64,000 nt of DNA. Origin: Theropithecus gelada. Taxonomy: Eukaryota > Chordata > Mammalia > Primates > Cercopithecidae. The DNA lies in assembly GCF_003255815.1 (NCBI RefSeq), contig NC_037680.1:24520470-24584469 (forward strand). Direction: 5' to 3'. How positions within the stretch are numbered: position 1 is the first letter of the stretch; every line of letters starts with the position of its first letter. This document shows positions 11,568-23,110 of this stretch, piece after piece. The position numbers were made by a program, and so were the translations under genes. The notes under the pieces are model-generated. The model saw only the letters and a list, made by a program, of their open reading frames with translations, ran no database searches and had not been told where the DNA came from.

Positions 11568-11690
11568 AAACTATCTCTTGGAATGAAGAAATATTAGGAA
11601 GATTGAGGGTACAACTGTAATGATTACTTGCACCTGTCCATCACTACCTGGGTACTTAGGGGAGTTAAAATCATCAGATTGAGCCAGCAT
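11568..11690. repeat. Local direct repeat, copy B
   Basis: Second copy of the ~120-bp unit at 10787-10909, in the same orientation about 780 bases downstream. Homology is lost after the shared ATCATCAGA segment. Confidence 0.75.
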
Positions 11691-14084
11691 GTCATCTATT
11701 GGCCGGTACCCATTCTCTCTTAATTGCCAATAGAAATAAAAGAGGTGGAGTGTGCCTCTTTTTGGTCCCAAAACAGAATTTCTTACCTAGGGTAAACCCA
11801 AAGAGCTTAGAATAGGGCCCTGCAAATGAATGCCTTATAGGTAACTCTACCCCAAGAAATAGCAGAAAACTAATTTCCACTGCTAAGGAAAATACACCAA
11901 GGACAAAACCAAAATAAAACAGCACAAGGCCACCATCTGCATGTGCCTCATGTGCCTATATTCAGTACAACACAGATACTTAGTTAAAATAAAAAAAGAA
12001 CCACTGGGAATCTCCCATTGCTCAGCAGCTCATGGGTCTAAGTCTTCAAGAAATAAGGAAAATTATGACAAATAAAAACTGCAAACTTCAAACTTTTTTA
12101 CTTATGTACCTCATAAAATAAATTTGAAATGTATGTATTTCTCTTTGCATATTCACAAGCTGATACGTGAAAGATTTTGTTATAGGTTTAAATAAGGTTA
12201 GTTTTGGATAATAGAAAGTTAAAATATTGCACAGTTTTGGAAAATGAAATATGATGAGGTTTGACTATAATTGGAACAAAAATTTTATATATTGATAAAA
12301 TAGATGTTAACTGTCTTATTAAATAAAGTACACTAAGTCTGAAAGAAATCATATAAAACTTTCATATCTTTGGCTTTATTCAATATTACCTGGAAAAAAT
12401 TGTTTTGGAAAACACTCCAGTTACATTTAGAATAATCAATATCACTAACATATTACTTGGGATGTTTCAATTTGGGACATTCCAACACTGGCCAATCTTT
12501 TTTCAAGGCCGATCTTCATTTTTAGTGGAAATATGCATAAGACAAGGAAAGGCAGAGAGCCTTGATTAATCTGTAAAGGCAGGCGCCTCATACCCAGTGT
12601 TTTGATTTTCCCTTTGACTAGTACTAGAATATTTTTATATATCTGGAAAATGCACTATCTTAAAATTTGGGATAGAGGAGAGATGTTTATTTCTTCTGTA
12701 AAATGGGTAAAGGGACTATTTTGAAGAGGGTCATTCTCAGGCAATTTGATTTTCTGGAAGAAACTTTAGATGGAATTTGAATAGCTAGAAATTGATCCCC
12801 TAAAACTACCTATGTCTGTGTACTACTAAAAAATCCCATTATCTAAAAGGTAGTCATACCTCTTCTTGAAGTGCTGGGTTGAGAAAGCACTTCCATCCTA
12901 AAAGTTATCAACCTTCCTATAGTAGGAATAACCTAAGGCATCTGTTGGTGGCAGTGTGTGAGACAGCAGGGGACAAAGAGAGTGGAGGGAAGGCAAATAC
13001 AAGCTTCTTAGTTTGGATACTCAGGAATCCTGGGAAGGGCAGATTACTTACTCGAAGTGTAGAAGAAACAAGTATTCTACTTGGAGTTAACGGCAGAGGT
13101 CTAAAATTTCCTGAATTCATTTATCAATAAGAGATTAATTCATTGTCCTTTCTAGCTGAAGGGGATGTTGAAATCATATGTCTTGTATTTTCTCTTGAAA
13201 TCTTTATCCCTGCACTACACAAATTTTAGATATCTCTGCCCAGGACTGTTGACAAGGGGGTGCTTACGATTAGTGGCCACTGTGGTCAGCAGGACCTGCA
13301 CTGGACAGGGTGTTGCCAAGATCTCAGAGGCAAAACCTCCTATCACACTCTGGGCCTCTCAGCCAGCTCCTGCACCGCAGTTTAAATGTGCATACAGGCA
13401 CTCATGTGCATGCACGCATGTACACACACACATACATGCACTCACGTGTGCAGGAATACACGGGTGTCATTGGATATCAGCAATGGATGTCAGCTGACAT
13501 CCTCTGGAAGTCTAGACAATTTATTCAGATAGACCTACTCCTTCCAGGCTCTGGTAGACTCTGAAGAAGAAATCCAAGTGCCTTCCCTCACTCACATCCA
13601 CCAGGGGCTTCTTTAGAGGCAAGTAAGTGGCCAGTTCAAACACATTACCTTTCATTCAGCTATCGACTTGGATATTTACCATCTATCCCCCAGCTCTCTG
13701 CCCTCCAGCCACACAACATAATCCTATTCCTTCTCCTAAAACTTTCCTGTATGTCCTTCAGACCCCCCATTTAAGAATCAACAAGCTCAGCTCCACCTCA
13801 GCCTCTCTATGCAACAGTCTCCCATGTTCTCTCATATCAGAAATCTGGTACTCCTCCAAGAAAACTCTCTACTTCTCTTGCGTAAAACTTTCTCATCCTT
13901 CTGAATTCCATGTGCTTTCATGTAGCGTTCTTTCTTCCAAGGTAACCTTCAGAGCACAAAAAAGGATAAAAACGTGTCATAACCAAAGGGATCTCAGCAG
14001 AGAATCCATGTTACACACTACAGCTGTTAATCCTTTTGCTTCATGAAGTCACTTCTCAGCCCCTTCTGCCTTTCCTCGCTGAGG
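11691..14084. other. Unassigned sequence
   Basis: No confident repeat or gene. There is a low-complexity CA/TG patch at about 13388-13452. The 139-codon frame at 13627-14046 lies in CT-rich sequence and has no recognisable domain. Confidence 0.4.
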
Positions 14085-14580
14085 TGGGTTAAAGATGGCA
14101 GCACATTTCTTTGTCACTCCTACCAACCAGAGGATTTCACATCCTCTCTATTTGAATCATGGCACGTTTGGTGACTGCTTGACCAAAAGAATAAAGCAAA
14201 AATGATACCATGTCACTATCTGGGCTCAGGCCTTAAGAGACCATCCACTTTAATCTCCTGTCTCTTGAGATAGGTGTTTCTGGAGCCAGCCAGCATGCTG
14301 TGAGAAAGCCCAAAGCAGCTCCTTGAGGGACCCATATGGAGGAAAACTGGATTGCTTCTTGTCAGCTCCAGCAAAGCTCCCAGGTAGCAGCCAGCCCTGA
14401 CTTCTCAGCACTACCTTGTAAGTGAGCTGTCGTACAAGTGGTTTATTCAGCTCCAATGGATTCTCCAGATGATGACCCGTGAAACAGATGAACTCTTTCC
14501 AACTCCAGATTTGTGAACATGTTGTTTTAAGCTGCTAACTATTGGGGTAGCATATTACACAGCAATATATAAAACCAGAA
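14085..14580 (+). mobile_element. MLT1-type MaLR LTR (solo, diverged)
   Basis: This matches the body and end of an MLT1 LTR. It has the segment CATGCTGTGAGAAAGCCCAA (~14293) that corresponds to the MLT1 'CCATGTCGTGAGGAAGCCC' region. It ends with TTGTTTTAAGCTGCTAACTA (~14523), then a run resembling GGTAATTTGTTACACAGCAA. No internal region follows, so it is a solo LTR of an ancient ERVL-MaLR element. Confidence 0.75.
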
Positions 14581-14639
14581 TATTTGCTTACCTATCTAGC
14601 TTAAAGTGGCATATTCCATTACTTCAATTCTTACAGATA

Positions 14640-16482
14640 GTCCCATCTTCAAGTCTCATTCATCTTTTTCTGACCCTCTGGAAAAAAAAAATGTTTACCA
14701 TGAATCAACTCATCTATCTGACTGCACCCTATCTACCTTATGTTGATGACCACAACTATAATCCCATGGTTTCCAACTTCAGATGGTCTTACATCCTGCT
14801 TAGAAATCAAGGATTTCCTTATCCACTCTCTCTCGCTTTCCACAAATGTTTTAAGCCTACTCTCCTCTTCTCAATCCTTTGACTGAGAAACCTAATCCCT
14901 CTTTCAGCAGATCAACTTGACTACCAGTTCAGAGCAAAAATAGAAGCCACCAGATGGAAACTCCTCCCACACCCTGCCAATTATTCCAGCGACTTCCCTC
15001 CCCTCTTTCCTTCATCTTCAGCTCCTTCTCTTTTACTGTCTTCTTCCAAGAAGCACTTAACTATGGTTAAATATTTCCCATATTAAAATAAAAATCAAAG
15101 ACACTTTATTCCCCCATTATCCTGCAGCCTTTATTCATAGCTCTCTTTACAACCCAAACATCGCCAAAGCACTCTTAGACGCACTGCTTCCATGCTTCCC
15201 ATTTTATTTCCTCATTACCCACTCTTGTTGTTACCTTTCCCATGGCTAAAATTGATCACAGTGTGGTAGCTACATATTCCCTTGTTAATGCATCTTCCAG
15301 ATAACCTTTACCCCTTATTCAACTTGATTTCTCAGCAACCCTTGATTTTGTTGCCCACTACTCTTTCCTGAAATGTTCTATTCCTTTGGCCACTGTTATT
15401 TATTCTCCATATTATTTTCCTAGCTTTCTGGATGCTCCTTGAAGCCCTCTTTACTGCATCTACTACCTTTCCTTGCTCATTAAACTTGGTATCATTCCCA
15501 GTTATATAGAGGCAAGAAGACCTATTTCACATATTTTTACCGGGTGACCTCATGTGATCACATAATTTCAAAATTTGTACTGCCAACTGAGATATTTTTC
15601 ATGAGATCTAGGTATATATATGCCAATATGCCTACATACTACTAAGAGATTTACCCAAAAAAAAACTTGCCAGAAGAAAATATATCATCTTGAACACTAA
15701 ATATACTTATTCTTCTGTTTTCTTAAGTAAATGGTAAGAGCATTCTCTCAATCACTACAGAAACCCAGGCATCATTTTGACTCTTCTCTCTTCCCTCATC
15801 CTACACATCTAACCATTGACTAGTCTTATGAGTTATATATTTGAACCGTTTCTTAAATCCCTAAATTTCTCTCCATTCCCCGTTTAGTGAGGAATTATCC
15901 TTTTAAATTAATATCATAGCTTGTAAGTTGTTTTCTACATTGCTACATTATATTTCTAAAATCAAAGTATCATCATGTAATTCTCTCCATTAGGAAAATT
16001 TTTCTTAGTGACTCTTCCTTTCAAGGATCTGCTTATCTCTCCTGTTTCATCCTCTAGGTCCTCAGTTCTGTCTCCCCAGCATTCACGCTGTGTTTGTCCC
16101 AGCCATGTTAATGAACCTTTACACAATTTTTCTCCTATGACTAACACTAACAATCGTGTTCCCCTTACTCACCCACCAGAGCAATCCTGGTTACCTCTTC
16201 GGCCTCAGATTAAACTTCACTTCTCCCAGGAAGCTTTTCTTAAACTGTAAAGTCCAGGTTGCCCATCCATCATATGTGATCTTCTAACACATGACTTGCC
16301 ACTCCAGATGGTACTGATGGCATCATCTTGCAATTTCCTACCTTAACATCAGTAGATCCCACGAGACTGCATGCTCTGTGAGAACAGGCAATGTGTTACT
16401 CTGGCTTTGAGTTGTATCCTCAGTGCATGGCTTAATACCTGGCACATATTCCACAAATATTTTTGAATAAATAAGTGAATGA
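14640..16482 (+). mobile_element. L2 LINE, 3' part with ORF2 remnant
   Basis: A CT-rich block, then sequence matching the L2 (CR1-like) reverse transcriptase region, then the L2 3' UTR. Landmarks are TTGATTTTGTTGCCCACTAC (~15343), CAGGCATCATTTTGACTCTT (~15766; codes the remnant of the GVILDSSL-type segment) and the L2 terminus near 16355-16482 (GAGAACAGGCAATGTGTTAC, CTGGCACATATTCCACAAAT, then AATAAATAAGTGAATGA). The reading frame is destroyed. Boundaries of the 5' part are approximate and may include gaps. Confidence 0.8.
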
Positions 16483-18029
16483 TCTTCCCATTTCTTTTCT
16501 GATGTAAAAATTAAGGCCATCAGAGCAAATTAAAAGATACTACACAGTAGATTTTGGGTATCATTCCTCTGTCAGTAATTCAAAGACTCATTTTATGAGG
16601 GTGGTTTTGAATGCAAAGTTTTGCACTTGCACAGAGTATAGGTATTGCTAAACTTTAACCAGAGTGTGGGATCTGGGCCCCATTTTCTAACCTGTATCTC
16701 AGATTCCTAACACTTCATATACAGAGTCAGGGCCAGAAGACAAGCATGCTCTTTCTTACTTTTTTAAAAGTAAAGTGTTGTTCATGTCATAAGCTCTTTT
16801 CTTTGGTATTTAAATAATTAAATATAGATTACAAATTCTTTTTGGTGAATATTACACCATCTAATAAACTGTTCATCAGTTCTTTGAAACAACTATCTCT
16901 TAGGCTCTAGTTGCTGCAGTAGCTACTTCTTGACAACTGAAATAAATGAAAATTAGAACATTTGTTTAGTTCTGCTAATAGTTTTAATCATTGAACCTCA
17001 ACACAACCTGTCCACTAGAATTTGAACTCTCAATGGACCATGATTGTTTTTTATTAATCTTCGTGATTCTAGCAAATGTTGTAGTATTTAGTAAAAGGAG
17101 GGTAGTTAATACATGTAAGATGTGTGCATAGTTTTAAAGCTGCTCAATTTATTGTGAAAATAGTAAATAAAAAAGAAAAATTATATCCATAATTTTACAG
17201 TCTGCTTATATAATTCAGGCCTACTTTCTAGATATGCTAGGAGTATGAAAGCTGGTTAACTTTTCTGAAAAATAGAAAGATAACATGAGGAATTAAGGAA
17301 AGATTTTTTTTTCTGTTTGCAATATATTCTATACATAAAACTTACCATTATTATTCCTGTAAAAGAAATATCATCAGAAACATAAACGCAGAGGTTGCTC
17401 AGTCCGCATTTTATTACTGTGAAGACGTCTGTTCACACAACTGCCAATTGCTTTGCTTTTGATAAAGCTACCGTAATTACTTTTAATTCCAATATAAATT
17501 TCCCTTTGTTGCAAGGAAACACTTAACCTTAGTTATGTTAGAAAGGCAAACAACATAAAAACTGGCTATATGCATATTTAAAATCATAAACATAAAAATA
17601 CTAATTAAGATAGAACATTATACCACAGTCCGTATAATAAACACAAATTAATAATCCAATCAGGAACGTGAGCACCTTCAGAAAATTATGACATGAATCA
17701 TATAATTTTACAAAAAATTAAGCAAAATGATGTGGAATTTGGTTAATGACCTAGTTAATTTTGGACACCTTTGAGGATTTCTTTTCAGACTATAAAGACA
17801 AAATCTTCATCTGTTAATAAAGTAGGTTAAAAAAATTAGTTCTATACTTTGTGGTTCCCAAAACAATCAAGATATGGAGGGATTTATTTTAAAACTGTCA
17901 ACCAGAAGAAACTAGAGAATACAAACAAAGTTACACTGACTATTCTTTAAATAAAATTCTGAGATAAAGACAGACATGAGGCATTTCTGACAGACTCTTA
18001 GAGATTTAAAAAGAGAAAATGTAGTTACC
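16483..18029. other. Unassigned AT-rich sequence
   Basis: No repeat recognised. The interval 17395-17570 has several TAATTA-type motifs and few signs of repeat decay, so it could be conserved non-coding DNA, but that is only a guess. Confidence 0.35.
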
Positions 18030-18310
18030 ACAGTAGTGGCTCCACTGTAATGAATGCTGTGTGGTGCTGCCCACAGGACTAAGGCATTGATTTCTCCAGC
18101 TGCAGTGTTGGTGGCTGACAGCTCTCAGATGAGTCCCTCTTCTGGTATAGCTTTTGTTGTGACTACATCAAATTCCTCTTTTCCCTGTGCCCAGTTCTAT
18201 GTCCTTCAACCCACCCCACAAGGCTGATCCAGAGAGCATCCCAGTTGAACAAGCTGCACACAAATCTCGGAGTCAGAATCTGTTTCCTGGAAAGCTCAAC
18301 CTAGGATGAA
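18030..18310 (+). mobile_element. LTR-like 3' end (ERVL/MaLR-type), uncertain family
   Basis: GCTGATCCAGAGAGCATCCC (~18222), CTGCACACAAATCTCGGAGT (~18254) and CAGAATCTGTTTCCTGGAAA, ending in CTCAACCTAGGATGAAC, resemble the closing part of a common mammalian LTR that ends with a polyadenylation region and 'AACCCAACCTG'. I cannot name the family with certainty. Confidence 0.4.
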
Positions 18311-18734
18311 CATTCATACTGAAAAACAAAACAAAATCAATACGTAGGCTGTGTGTTTTATAAGAGTAATATAATTATTTGAAAGTAAGAAATCTGCCTC
18401 AACCTTGTTTACACCTTGGAAGGTACCTGGTCATCTGCAGATGGATTTGCTTGAGTGATTTTACTAGGCGTTCTCTATGTACACAAAGCATTAAAGACAC
18501 ACCTAAGTACATACACAATCTGCTTCATGCTTTTCATTGTTTTATCTTACCAATGTTACCATTTTCCTGTTTCTTTCTATTCCTTATATTTAGCACTTAC
18601 TTATTTTGCTACATCTAAATATACTCAAAATTTACAAAAACAAAAACAAAAATACTAACTTGTATGTAAACTGAATTTTTTTTTTTTTTTTACATTACAA
18701 ACATGTGGAGTCAGCCCTCTCCTGATTGCCCAAA
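18311..18734. other. Unassigned AT-rich sequence
   Basis: Only an A/C-rich patch (~18632-18655) and a pure T run (~18677-18693) stand out; these may be the tail of a lost retro-insertion. Confidence 0.35.
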
Positions 18735-18865
18735 TCAGCAACTTCCCAAACTTATATAGTCATGAGAAAACTTGACATTTGTAAAAACACAGATATTCTG
18801 ATTAAGTCATTCTGAGATAGGGTCTGATAGACTTAAAAGTCCCGGGTGAATCTAATAATATGAAC
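18735..18865 (+). mobile_element. MER5A-like hAT (Charlie) relic
   Basis: A degraded match to MER5A: AAAAACACAGATATTCTGAT (~18783) followed by an AGTCATTCTGAGATAGGGTC segment and AAAAGTCCCGGGTGAATCTA. These correspond in order to the MER5A middle and right parts. Weak similarity, so low confidence. Confidence 0.4.
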
Positions 18866-18944
18866 TGGAAAAAAAACGATGGCATGGAGAGTAACCAATA
18901 GCTTAATATGCCATTTTCTAGTGCTTCTCTACATTAATGTGTAT

Positions 18945-19055
18945 ATGAATCAATGGTTATCATATTAAAATGCAAGTTTTAACTCATGAGCTTTGGACTA
19001 GAACTTGAGATTTTGCATTTCAAGCAAGCACCTAGGTAATACTGATTGCCCATAA
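18945..19055 (+). mobile_element. Second MER5A-like hAT relic
   Basis: TTGAGATTTTGCATTTCAAG (~19006) followed by CAAGCACCTAGGTAATACTG corresponds to the MER5A right half. It lies ~80 bases after the preceding relic and could be a second copy or part of the same broken one. Confidence 0.4.
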
Positions 19056-20644
19056 ATGTCTTTGAGTAATAAAATTGTAGCCTATTCAGAGCAACTGAAA
19101 GAGAAAGTATTTCACAGGTGTGTCTTATGTGTGTTGGAAAACCTTTTTCTTTGAAAAAAGGATTCTATGAATATTTAGTGCTTTACATAGGAGCTGACCT
19201 ACTTTCTCATTCTCTTTGTTATTGTCTTGGGATTTATATCTGCAGAAGGGATAGAAATGGTTCTCCCTTTTAGTTCACGTGAACATAGAACTATACTTCG
19301 GTTTGATGATGATCACTCTCTAGATGTTGGGGATGTCTGTGACTCTCACTCCGTAAGCACAGCTTCCTGACTCAAACTCTCTATGTTGACTCAAGTATTC
19401 CCAAATTGATCATCTGCTTTTCATGTCCTTCAGTTCAGCGTGATGAATGGATTTTTAAGGTACTCAGGAAGTATCCTCCAGGAAAAGGTTTCTGTGACAT
19501 GTTGGATGACATACAGTGTAAAACAAGACAGTTGACTGGTTTGTTGTCTTTCAATTTACAGAAAAAATGACTATTTGATCAGTATATGAATTGGTAGCTC
19601 AAGGTTGGTGATGGACATTAAATGAATGTTGTGAAAGTTCATTTATCGAAACCAGGTTCTTGTCTAGCTTTGCTTTATTGTCTGGTCCTTTTACTTTGGG
19701 TGGCTGCAAATGTAAAATGGCTGTATTTCAGACAGCAAAGCCCCTTATGTTGAAATTGAACTTGGTGGTCGTATTGTGCATATATATATAGCTATCTATC
19801 TAGCGAGCTATATCTATCTGTCATTTATCTATCATTCCTGATTAAAACACTATGCTGTGACAACTTAATGTCTTTATTTTGGGGACTATCTACAGTTAAA
19901 ACTAATTCCAATACAATTTAATTAAACCAAACAACAACTAAGGTATCAGAGCTTTAGTCAAGGTCTCCATACAGTAGGGAAAGTGTCGTCTTGGAATTTT
20001 CTTGCTCTCGGTTTGATTGTGCTTATTTGAATTGGGTGAAATTTTCTTTCAAAGCTTCATGATGATTGCTGGTCTTTTTCTCTAATTTGAAGACACTGAT
20101 TAATATTTTTGCAAGACTTTCCCTCTTATGGTTAATTCCCTTACTTTTGGACATGGATTTGAAAAATGAATTAGTTGCAAAAATGTGCCCATATTTTAAA
20201 ATAATTTTCAAACAATTCTTACACTACAGAGTTTTAATGATCATTTTTAAGGAACATAAAATATTTCCAAAGCCCAGATGAGCTGGCTTGCTCATTTTCA
20301 CATGAGTACAGTGGAGTTTTCCTTAGTGAGGACTAGTTTACCACCCTTTCATTAGATACTATTGTTAATTACTACAAGTCTCCCATATAACTTCTAGGAC
20401 TGCATTACAGAAGGAGAATTCAGAGTCTAAGTCAGAACTGGTCACTGAGCTACTTAAAGCAAAAGTATGAATCAATACTAAAGATGATTTTCAAAATTTA
20501 TCTTCATGAAACCTTCTCTCACCTTTTTGCAATTTCAAGAGTTCTAAGAGAAGCAGGAAAGGCAAGCAAATACATTTTCATCTTCCATGGCCGCCATGTC
20601 CTTTTAAGTAAAATTTACTCTTTGTCTGTGTCTTCTCCTAGTTA
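19056..20644. other. Unassigned sequence
   Basis: No gene or repeat family recognised. A short TA and TCTA microsatellite occurs at ~19778-19835. Confidence 0.4.
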
Positions 20645-20866
20645 TTTTTTCTCAAGCTTTAATATGTTTTAGAATTCCCTGGAGGCCTTATTTTACAAAA
20701 CTAAAACAACAACAACAACAAACAAAACAGATTCCTGGGATCTACCTCCTGAGTTTGTAATTCATTGAACCTGTGGTGAGACCCAAGAATGTACCTCTCT
20801 AACAAGTCTTCAGTGGTGTTGATGCTGATGCTACTGGTCCAGAGTACCTCTTTTGAGATCCACCAT
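20645..20866 (+). mobile_element. MER5A non-autonomous hAT (Charlie) transposon
   Basis: Nearly full-length. The left end is TTTTTCTCAAGCTTT, then CTGGAGGCCTTATTTTACAA, AACAGATTCCTGGGATCTAC, TCTCTAACAAGTCTTCAGTG, GATGCTGATGCTACTGGTCC and a right end TTTTGAGATCCACC. It is the known ~189-bp MER5A layout, made longer by an (AAC)n run at ~20703-20722. No coding capacity; it relied on hAT transposase in trans. Confidence 0.88.
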
Positions 20867-20944
20867 GCATCTCTGTTTTCAACTTTCCCCTCCATACTCT
20901 TCATATCTTCTCTTCCCATATCAAATGCTATCTGAGTACTCAAC

Positions 20945-21295
20945 GATTAAAAAATAGTGACAAACTACCTATACGTACAATCATATTAACAAATCTCAGA
21001 AGTGTTATGCTGAGCTAAATCCAGACACAAGAATATATGTACTGTACAATTACATTTACATACAGGCAAAACTATCCCAGAAATATTGAAATTTGAACAG
21101 GGGTTGTTCCTGAAGGTGTGGAAAAAGCAAAGGGAAAGGAACATATGGGGAGGGTTATGAGGTGATGCAAATATTCTGTTCCTTGGTTTGATTAGCAGAA
21201 AGGTTGTATACATTTTTAAGACTTAGCCAGTTATACAACAATGATCTGTAATATTTTATACATGTAAGTTTTACCTCAATGAATAAAAAATTATG
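20945..21295 (+). mobile_element. L1ME-type LINE 3' end
   Basis: The ORF2-end segment AGTGTTATGCTGAGCTAAAT (~21001) and AAATCCAGACACAAGAATAT is followed by the L1ME 3' UTR layout ending with a GTTTTACCTCAATGAATAAA terminus (~21269). It is old and diverged, and the reading frame is lost. Confidence 0.75.
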
Positions 21296-21689
21296 ATTAC
21301 AAAAATAAGTATGGCTGATGGTTGAAACAAAGTCTGTTAAGCCAATTCAGACTAACAAGAGAACTGACTTAATATAGTTCTTCTCCTCAAGGGCATTTGA
21401 ATTTTAGTGGAATAACAAAACAGAAAATAAATTCGTTTGATAGTGGATTTTGAGATATTAGCTAGACTCAGGATAGACTGTTCTGGGAGCAGGGAAGATT
21501 CCTTGAGACTGCTCTCAGCACCATTTCTCCATTTCCTGATTGGATAATCAAGACATGTTGAAGTTTGACTTATTTTTATTTTCTCAGAAAGGTTAAGCAT
21601 CCTTACAGAGGACTTTCTCACTCTCCACAATAATGTAGGCCTCTCTACAACCCAATAAGTCTTTATCACATTATCACATTTTACAGCGT
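21296..21689. other. Unassigned sequence
   Basis: Nothing recognised; the 105-codon minus frame here has no domain and no supporting context. Confidence 0.4.
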
Positions 21690-21850
21690 CTTTCCACTCT
21701 GAAATTGTCTTGTTTATTCATGCTTCCTTGGCTATTTTTTTATTCCACTCAACCATAATGTTCACAGTATATCTCTAGCACCTAAAATAGTACCTTGAAC
21801 ATATTAAAAGCTCATTAAATATTTATGGGATGAATAAAAGAATGGATGAG
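21690..21850 (+). mobile_element. L2 LINE 3' end
   Basis: CTCTAGCACCTAAAATAGTA (~21773) followed by CCTTGAACATATTAAAAGCTCATTAAATATTTATGGGATG in fragments is the L2 terminal signature (CCTGGCACATAGTAGGCGCTCAATAAA type) with mutations. Confidence 0.65.
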
Positions 21851-22954
21851 TCTGATTCTTAACACTTCATAGAGTAAACTAAGCATTCTGGCCAATTCCA
21901 TATCTGTCTCACTTTTATTTGGCCACTAAGACCAAAGATGAATTATGTCAGGCTACTTCCAAGATTTTAGGGAGGCTCAATGAGGGAGGTGGACAACACA
22001 TGCTAATACAATCCCATATGTTCTGAATTGCTTACAAGCAGTCCTTTGATCCAGGGATACGGGTATCTACCCAAGGATCATTCTGGAAGATAATTCAGAC
22101 ACAGATATCCAGCTGTTTTGTCCAGGAGTTCACGATGCTGAACTGTGAGTGGCAATGGGGAAGAGCAGGTTCGTTGCTGGGCAATGATAACATGAAAGCT
22201 ATTTTATAACATTGTTTTTTGTTATTTTTTGGCATTTTCATACATACTAAAATTTAAATATTCAGCTTTTTTTCTGTTTCTAAATTTATGTAAAGTAAAA
22301 GGCATCTCTGCGTTAAAAGAAGCACTACCTTCCCTCTGGAAATTTTCATTGACTACATACACATATGTTCACTTTGGAAACTAGGAAAAACATAGTCATG
22401 ATTCATGAGAAATGGAGAGGCAGAAAATGCCATAAAGGCACCTCTTGGTCACCTCTTGATGATGGCAGAAAGTGAATGAATGGCTCAAGATGATGTATAT
22501 TTAAATTTCCTTTGCCAGGGCTGCTATCTGAAAGATACATTGGTATACAAATTACACATAGAGAGTGTGGTTCTCAAAGTTCAAAAAATTTCCTATTTCT
22601 AGATTTTGCCACTAAAATCTTGCATGTCTTTGGACACAAGTGACCTCTGAAATGGGAATAATTATTCTGGACCCATCAACCATATAAAGCTAGTCTGTAT
22701 AATAATGGGTGTAAAATACTGTTAAAAATCAAAATATATTATTTGAATGTGAAGTAGTATTTCATTTTTATTAAAATTAAACAATGTTTTCTTATATGAG
22801 TAGTGACAGTAATAATATTATGAACATGCAAGTAACACAAAAAGTATTTTAAGCATAATTTAAAAGTAAAGTACATACTTTTAAACTTTGGAAGTGTATT
22901 TTTCAGTATGTGCTATGAAATTATTTTCAAATGATGCAATAATAAACTTTAGTG
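21851..22954. other. Unassigned AT-rich sequence
   Basis: No repeat family or gene recognised. Confidence 0.4.
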
Positions 22955-23110
22955 AAAAGATCTCAGGATTATTTTATAATATCTTCATGGTACAATTAAG
23001 GAAAGTTGGAGGCAGAAAAACTAAGTGACTTACTCTAGATGTCAAAGTTGCTTATTTACAAGATTGAGACCAGATTCCAGAGATCTTTACACCCCATTCG
23101 AGGAGGAAAA
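22955..23110 (-). mobile_element. MIR SINE, antisense
   Basis: TACAATTAAGGAAAGTTGGA (~22990) followed by AAACTAAGTGACTTACTCTA matches the reverse complement of the MIR core (ACAGATGAGGAAACTGAGGC then TAAGTGACTTGCCCAAGGTC). The remaining MIR body continues to ~23100. Confidence 0.75.

Noticed and set aside
13627..14046. 139-codon plus-strand frame
   Set aside because: CT-rich sequence inflates open frames; no domain, no codon-use signal, no splice context.
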